The position numbers and the translations under genes were made by a program. DNA of 64,000 nt, from NCBI GenBank assembly GCA_900545655.1, contig UQZY01000003.1, positions 22,422-86,421 of the forward strand, given 5' to 3'. The first letter of the stretch is position 1; the number at the start of each line of letters is the position of its first letter. Below are positions 61,887-64,000 of this stretch, piece by piece. The notes below the pieces were generated by a model. That model had not been told where the DNA came from and searched no databases. It saw only the letters and a program-made list of their open reading frames with translations. The DNA comes from an uncultured Oscillospiraceae bacterium. Its GTDB lineage: Bacteria; Bacillota; Clostridia; Oscillospirales; Acutalibacteraceae.

Positions 61887-61915
61887 ATTTTAACTTTTCC
61901 ACTTGTAAAAATCAA
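61887..61915 (-). promoter_or_regulatory. Promoter of rnpB
   Basis: TTGATT (61910-61915), 17-base spacer, TAAAAT (61887-61892) on the minus strand, placing the start close to the 5' end of the RNA. Confidence 0.65.
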
Positions 61916-61931
61916 GTATTAGTCGTAAAAT
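61903..61931 (+). promoter_or_regulatory. Promoter of the LCP gene, interleaved with the rnpB promoter
   Basis: TTGTAA (61903-61908), 17-base spacer, TAAAAT (61926-61931) on the plus strand. Each promoter's -35 lies in the other's spacer. Confidence 0.6.
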
Positions 61932-61978
61932 GTAAAAACCGTAAGCGGTAATTGTAATATTAAAAAGGAGTAACTCAA

Positions 61979-63169
61979 ATGGACAACATGTATTTTAACA
62001 AAAATGCCGGTAAACCAAAGAGACCTTCCGGACGAAGCGACGGATATATCGACGACTTTGAGGATATCAGCAGTTTTAGTGAAAATAGTGTTGAAGATGA
62101 ATATGAAGATATAAGCAGCGGACGGGATATTTACTTTGATGATATCTCCTCAGGCTCACACGGACGCAAGGGCAGACCGCCGGTCAAGAAAAGGAAAAAG
62201 AAAAAACACAGGGTTCTCAAAAGCATCCTCATAATAATCCTGATAATAATCCTCGCCATAGCAGGAGCAGGCTATTCACTTCTCGGTAAGATGAAGGGGA
62301 ATCCGACCGAGAAGCATCAAAACCAATTTATTTCGGAGAATCAGCTTCATTCCGATAAAAATGTTACAAATATCCTCCTGCTCGGTGTAGACGCACGTGA
62401 GGGAGAAACCGCATCACGCTCTGATACCATGATGCTTATTTCTATAGATAAAAACAACAAAAAAATAAAGCTTACATCATTTCTGCGCGACAGCTATGTT
62501 GAAATACCGGGACAAGGCTACAATAAGCTGAATGCCGCATGTTCAAAGGGCGGAGTTTCACTTGTCTGGGATACGATTGAGTACAATTACAAAATAAAAA
62601 TCGACAATTACATGAAGGTTGATTTCAAGGCGTTTGAGGAGCTTATTGACGCAATAGGCGGCGTAGATGTTGAGGTGACCGAAAAAGAAGCTAACTATCT
62701 AAACAACACATGGGGCATGTGGTCACTCACCGGAAATACTCTTCACTTTGACGCCGGCGAATCGGTACACTTAAACGGTGAAGAAGCCCTGATGTTCTGC
62801 CGTATAAGAAAGTTGGACTCTGATTTCTACAGAACCGAGAGACAAAGAAGAACCGTCGCAGCCGTAAAAAAAAGTCTCATGAGTTCAAGTCCGAAGGAGC
62901 TCTACAGTATGGCGAACAAGGTTCTGCCGCTCGTCGAAACAGACATCTCAAGCAATGAGATGATGTCTCTCTGTCTTAAGAGTATCTTCTCTTACCTGAA
63001 GTACGACATGGCATCTATGGGAATACCCGCCGACGGCACATGGCACAGTGAGCGAAAATTCTGCGGAGATTCTCTGGTATTTGATATTGATGAAAACGCC
63101 AAGATACTGCAAAATTACATATACCTTGACCAGTATAACGGCAAGGATGAGGCTTCCTCCGAGCAATAA
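61979..63169 (+). CDS. LytR-CpsA-Psr (LCP) family cell-wall ligase
   Basis: 396 residues. A long acidic cytoplasmic N-terminus has three copies of (D/E)DISS at residues 28-32, 43-47 and 54-58, then a Lys/Arg-rich patch (about 63-77), one membrane helix (about 80-102), and an extracellular LCP domain: NILLLGVDAREGETASRSDTMMLISI, FLRDSYVEIPGQG and FCRIRKLDSDFYRTERQRR hold the conserved Arg/Asp residues for polyprenyl-phosphate binding. LCP enzymes attach teichoic acid, capsule or glycoprotein polymers to peptidoglycan. AAGGAG ends eight bases before the ATG. Plus-strand gene divergent from rnpB. Confidence 0.93.
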   Translation: MDNMYFNKNAGKPKRPSGRSDGYIDDFEDISSFSENSVEDEYEDISSGRDIYFDDISSGSHGRKGRPPVKKRKKKKHRVLKSILIIILIIILAIAGAGYSLLGKMKGNPTEKHQNQFISENQLHSDKNVTNILLLGVDAREGETASRSDTMMLISIDKNNKKIKLTSFLRDSYVEIPGQGYNKLNAACSKGGVSLVWDTIEYNYKIKIDNYMKVDFKAFEELIDAIGGVDVEVTEKEANYLNNTWGMWSLTGNTLHFDAGESVHLNGEEALMFCRIRKLDSDFYRTERQRRTVAAVKKSLMSSSPKELYSMANKVLPLVETDISSNEMMSLCLKSIFSYLKYDMASMGIPADGTWHSERKFCGDSLVFDIDENAKILQNYIYLDQYNGKDEASSEQ

Positions 63170-63275
63170 CTCCGACACGCGAAATTATTGTACTTACACC
63201 TTCAGTTGTCTCTGTGGCAACAACCGTATTCTTTGGCGTTAATTACGGTAATCTTATTTTTGGGTACAACTGTAC

Positions 63276-63304
63276 TTTACAACTGTATATTTATCTGATA
63301 GAAT
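63276..63304 (+). promoter_or_regulatory. Promoter of the right-edge membrane protein gene
   Basis: TTTACA (63276-63281), 17-base spacer, TAGAAT (63299-63304), five of six in both hexamers, 25 bases before the ATG. Confidence 0.55.
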
Positions 63305-63328
63305 CTTTTGCAGGCGGAGGTGAGAAAT

Positions 63329-64000
63329 ATGAACACTGTAGAAAAAAAGGGACCGAATAAACCGTTCTCCCTTTTCACCATAATATTCTACAACATAGCC
63401 AACCTTATATTTTTGATGACTATCCTTTTTCATCTTCCGTTTCTTAATGATACCATTAACTTCAACCAGTCATACCATATCCTGAATCTTTTCGATGAAG
63501 TATATTTTTCTCTTGATATCGGAGCAGCACTCTTACAACTGGTTTGCGTAATCATTATTCTTTCGGTGTTTGGCTCTAAGGGCTTTCCGACTTTTTTGTC
63601 GGTTATTTCCGCCGGAGTAAACTTCGTGGTATCCACGCTTTTTTCGATAATCATTTACATCGTTGACCTACGTGATATTTATTTTTCTCTTCAGGTTCTT
63701 TATCTCATCCCCATAATTACGATTTTTCTGTCATCCATATTCCTTTACGATGACCTCTTTGACTTGTTACGCAACAGGTACAGACCCGCAGAGGCAACCA
63801 GCGTTGAGGAAAAGAAGCACAACAAAGAGGAATACATCGTAATCAAAAGCACAGACGATGATGCGGAAGTCAGGGACACGGAAAGCGAAGACAGGAAAAA
63901 GCTGAAAGCAAAAAAGATGAGGAAAAAGAAGGGTGAGCTCAAGGCTGCAGAAAGACCGGATGATGAAAATCTCATTATCCCCGAAGACTCATTCTTCAAC
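63329..64000 (+). CDS. Polytopic membrane protein with charged tail, cut by the right edge
   Basis: 224 codons are open to the edge with no stop. ATG 63329 follows GGAGGT by seven bases and a promoter by 25. Four hydrophobic segments (about residues 18-38, 60-80, 85-110 and 120-145) are followed by a cytoplasmic tail of at least 70 residues, rich in Lys, Glu and Asp and ending in this window at DDENLIIPEDSFFN. The lack of a signal peptide and the run of alternating charges suggest a scaffold or regulatory membrane protein. I do not recognise the family. Next to an LCP gene, a cell-envelope role is plausible. Confidence 0.75.
   Translation, partial: MNTVEKKGPNKPFSLFTIIFYNIANLIFLMTILFHLPFLNDTINFNQSYHILNLFDEVYFSLDIGAALLQLVCVIIILSVFGSKGFPTFLSVISAGVNFVVSTLFSIIIYIVDLRDIYFSLQVLYLIPIITIFLSSIFLYDDLFDLLRNRYRPAEATSVEEKKHNKEEYIVIKSTDDDAEVRDTESEDRKKLKAKKMRKKKGELKAAERPDDENLIIPEDSFFN

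Noticed and set aside
61648..61951. Plus-strand reading frames of 81 and 97 codons
   Set aside because: They lie across the RNase P RNA on the opposite strand and have no ribosome site.

Overview
The window reads as chromosome of an anaerobic, low-to-mid GC Gram-positive bacterium of the class Clostridia. It carries carbon-monoxide dehydrogenase/acetyl-CoA synthase genes (Wood-Ljungdahl pathway), the sporulation pair spoIVB-spo0A, the Firmicutes block murB-rapZ-whiA, hprK, a class A RNase P RNA and strong AGGAGG ribosome binding sites. Most genes lie on the minus strand. I see no phage, transposon, tRNA or rRNA. The exact genus cannot be told from the sequence; an uncultured gut-type acetogenic clostridium is my inference.

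Layout. 1-10 kb: a CODH/ACS operon read leftwards: cooS, cooC, two tandem diverged acsB genes, acsV, a DUF3786 gene and the start of a His-rich protein. 10-14.5 kb: a DUF362 protein, a small lipoprotein, pyridoxamine kinase and an EamA exporter. 14.5-15.3 kb: a non-coding stretch with its own promoter, five degenerate repeats and a terminator (candidate small RNA). 15.3-27.5 kb: housekeeping and sporulation genes: Na/Pi cotransporter, a Spo0A almost lacking its receiver domain, SpoIVB, PfkA, DnaE, WhiA, RapZ, MurB, glucokinase. 27.6-32.5 kb: an unusual five-gene cassette: two double-domain SCP2-like proteins flanking a split transketolase and a class III aminotransferase. 32.7-35.7 kb, plus strand and divergent from the cassette: a three-gene proton-translocating transhydrogenase. 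36-39.7 kb: HPr kinase, an Old-Yellow-Enzyme/trimethylamine-dehydrogenase-type flavoenzyme and a small membrane protein.

39.8-51.4 kb: nucleoside import and catabolism: PutP-like symporter, pyrimidine-nucleoside phosphorylase, BMP lipoprotein plus ABC ATPase and two permeases (the second broken by an in-frame TAG), deoC, deoD, deoB and cdd. Imported nucleosides would be cleaved to ribose/deoxyribose 1-phosphate, isomerised by DeoB and split by DeoC to acetaldehyde and glyceraldehyde 3-phosphate. 51.7-56.6 kb: a TetR regulator with an ABC transporter whose FtsX-type permease has a long coiled coil. 56.7-61.4 kb: DUF4364, MreB, ComF, RecD2. 61.5-64 kb: RNase P RNA (minus) and, from an interleaved divergent promoter, an LCP cell-wall protein and a partial membrane protein (plus).

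The observations most worth following are the SCP2/transketolase/aminotransferase cassette, the repeat-bearing RNA locus at 14.87-15.2 kb, the receiver-less Spo0A and the duplicated acetyl-CoA synthase.
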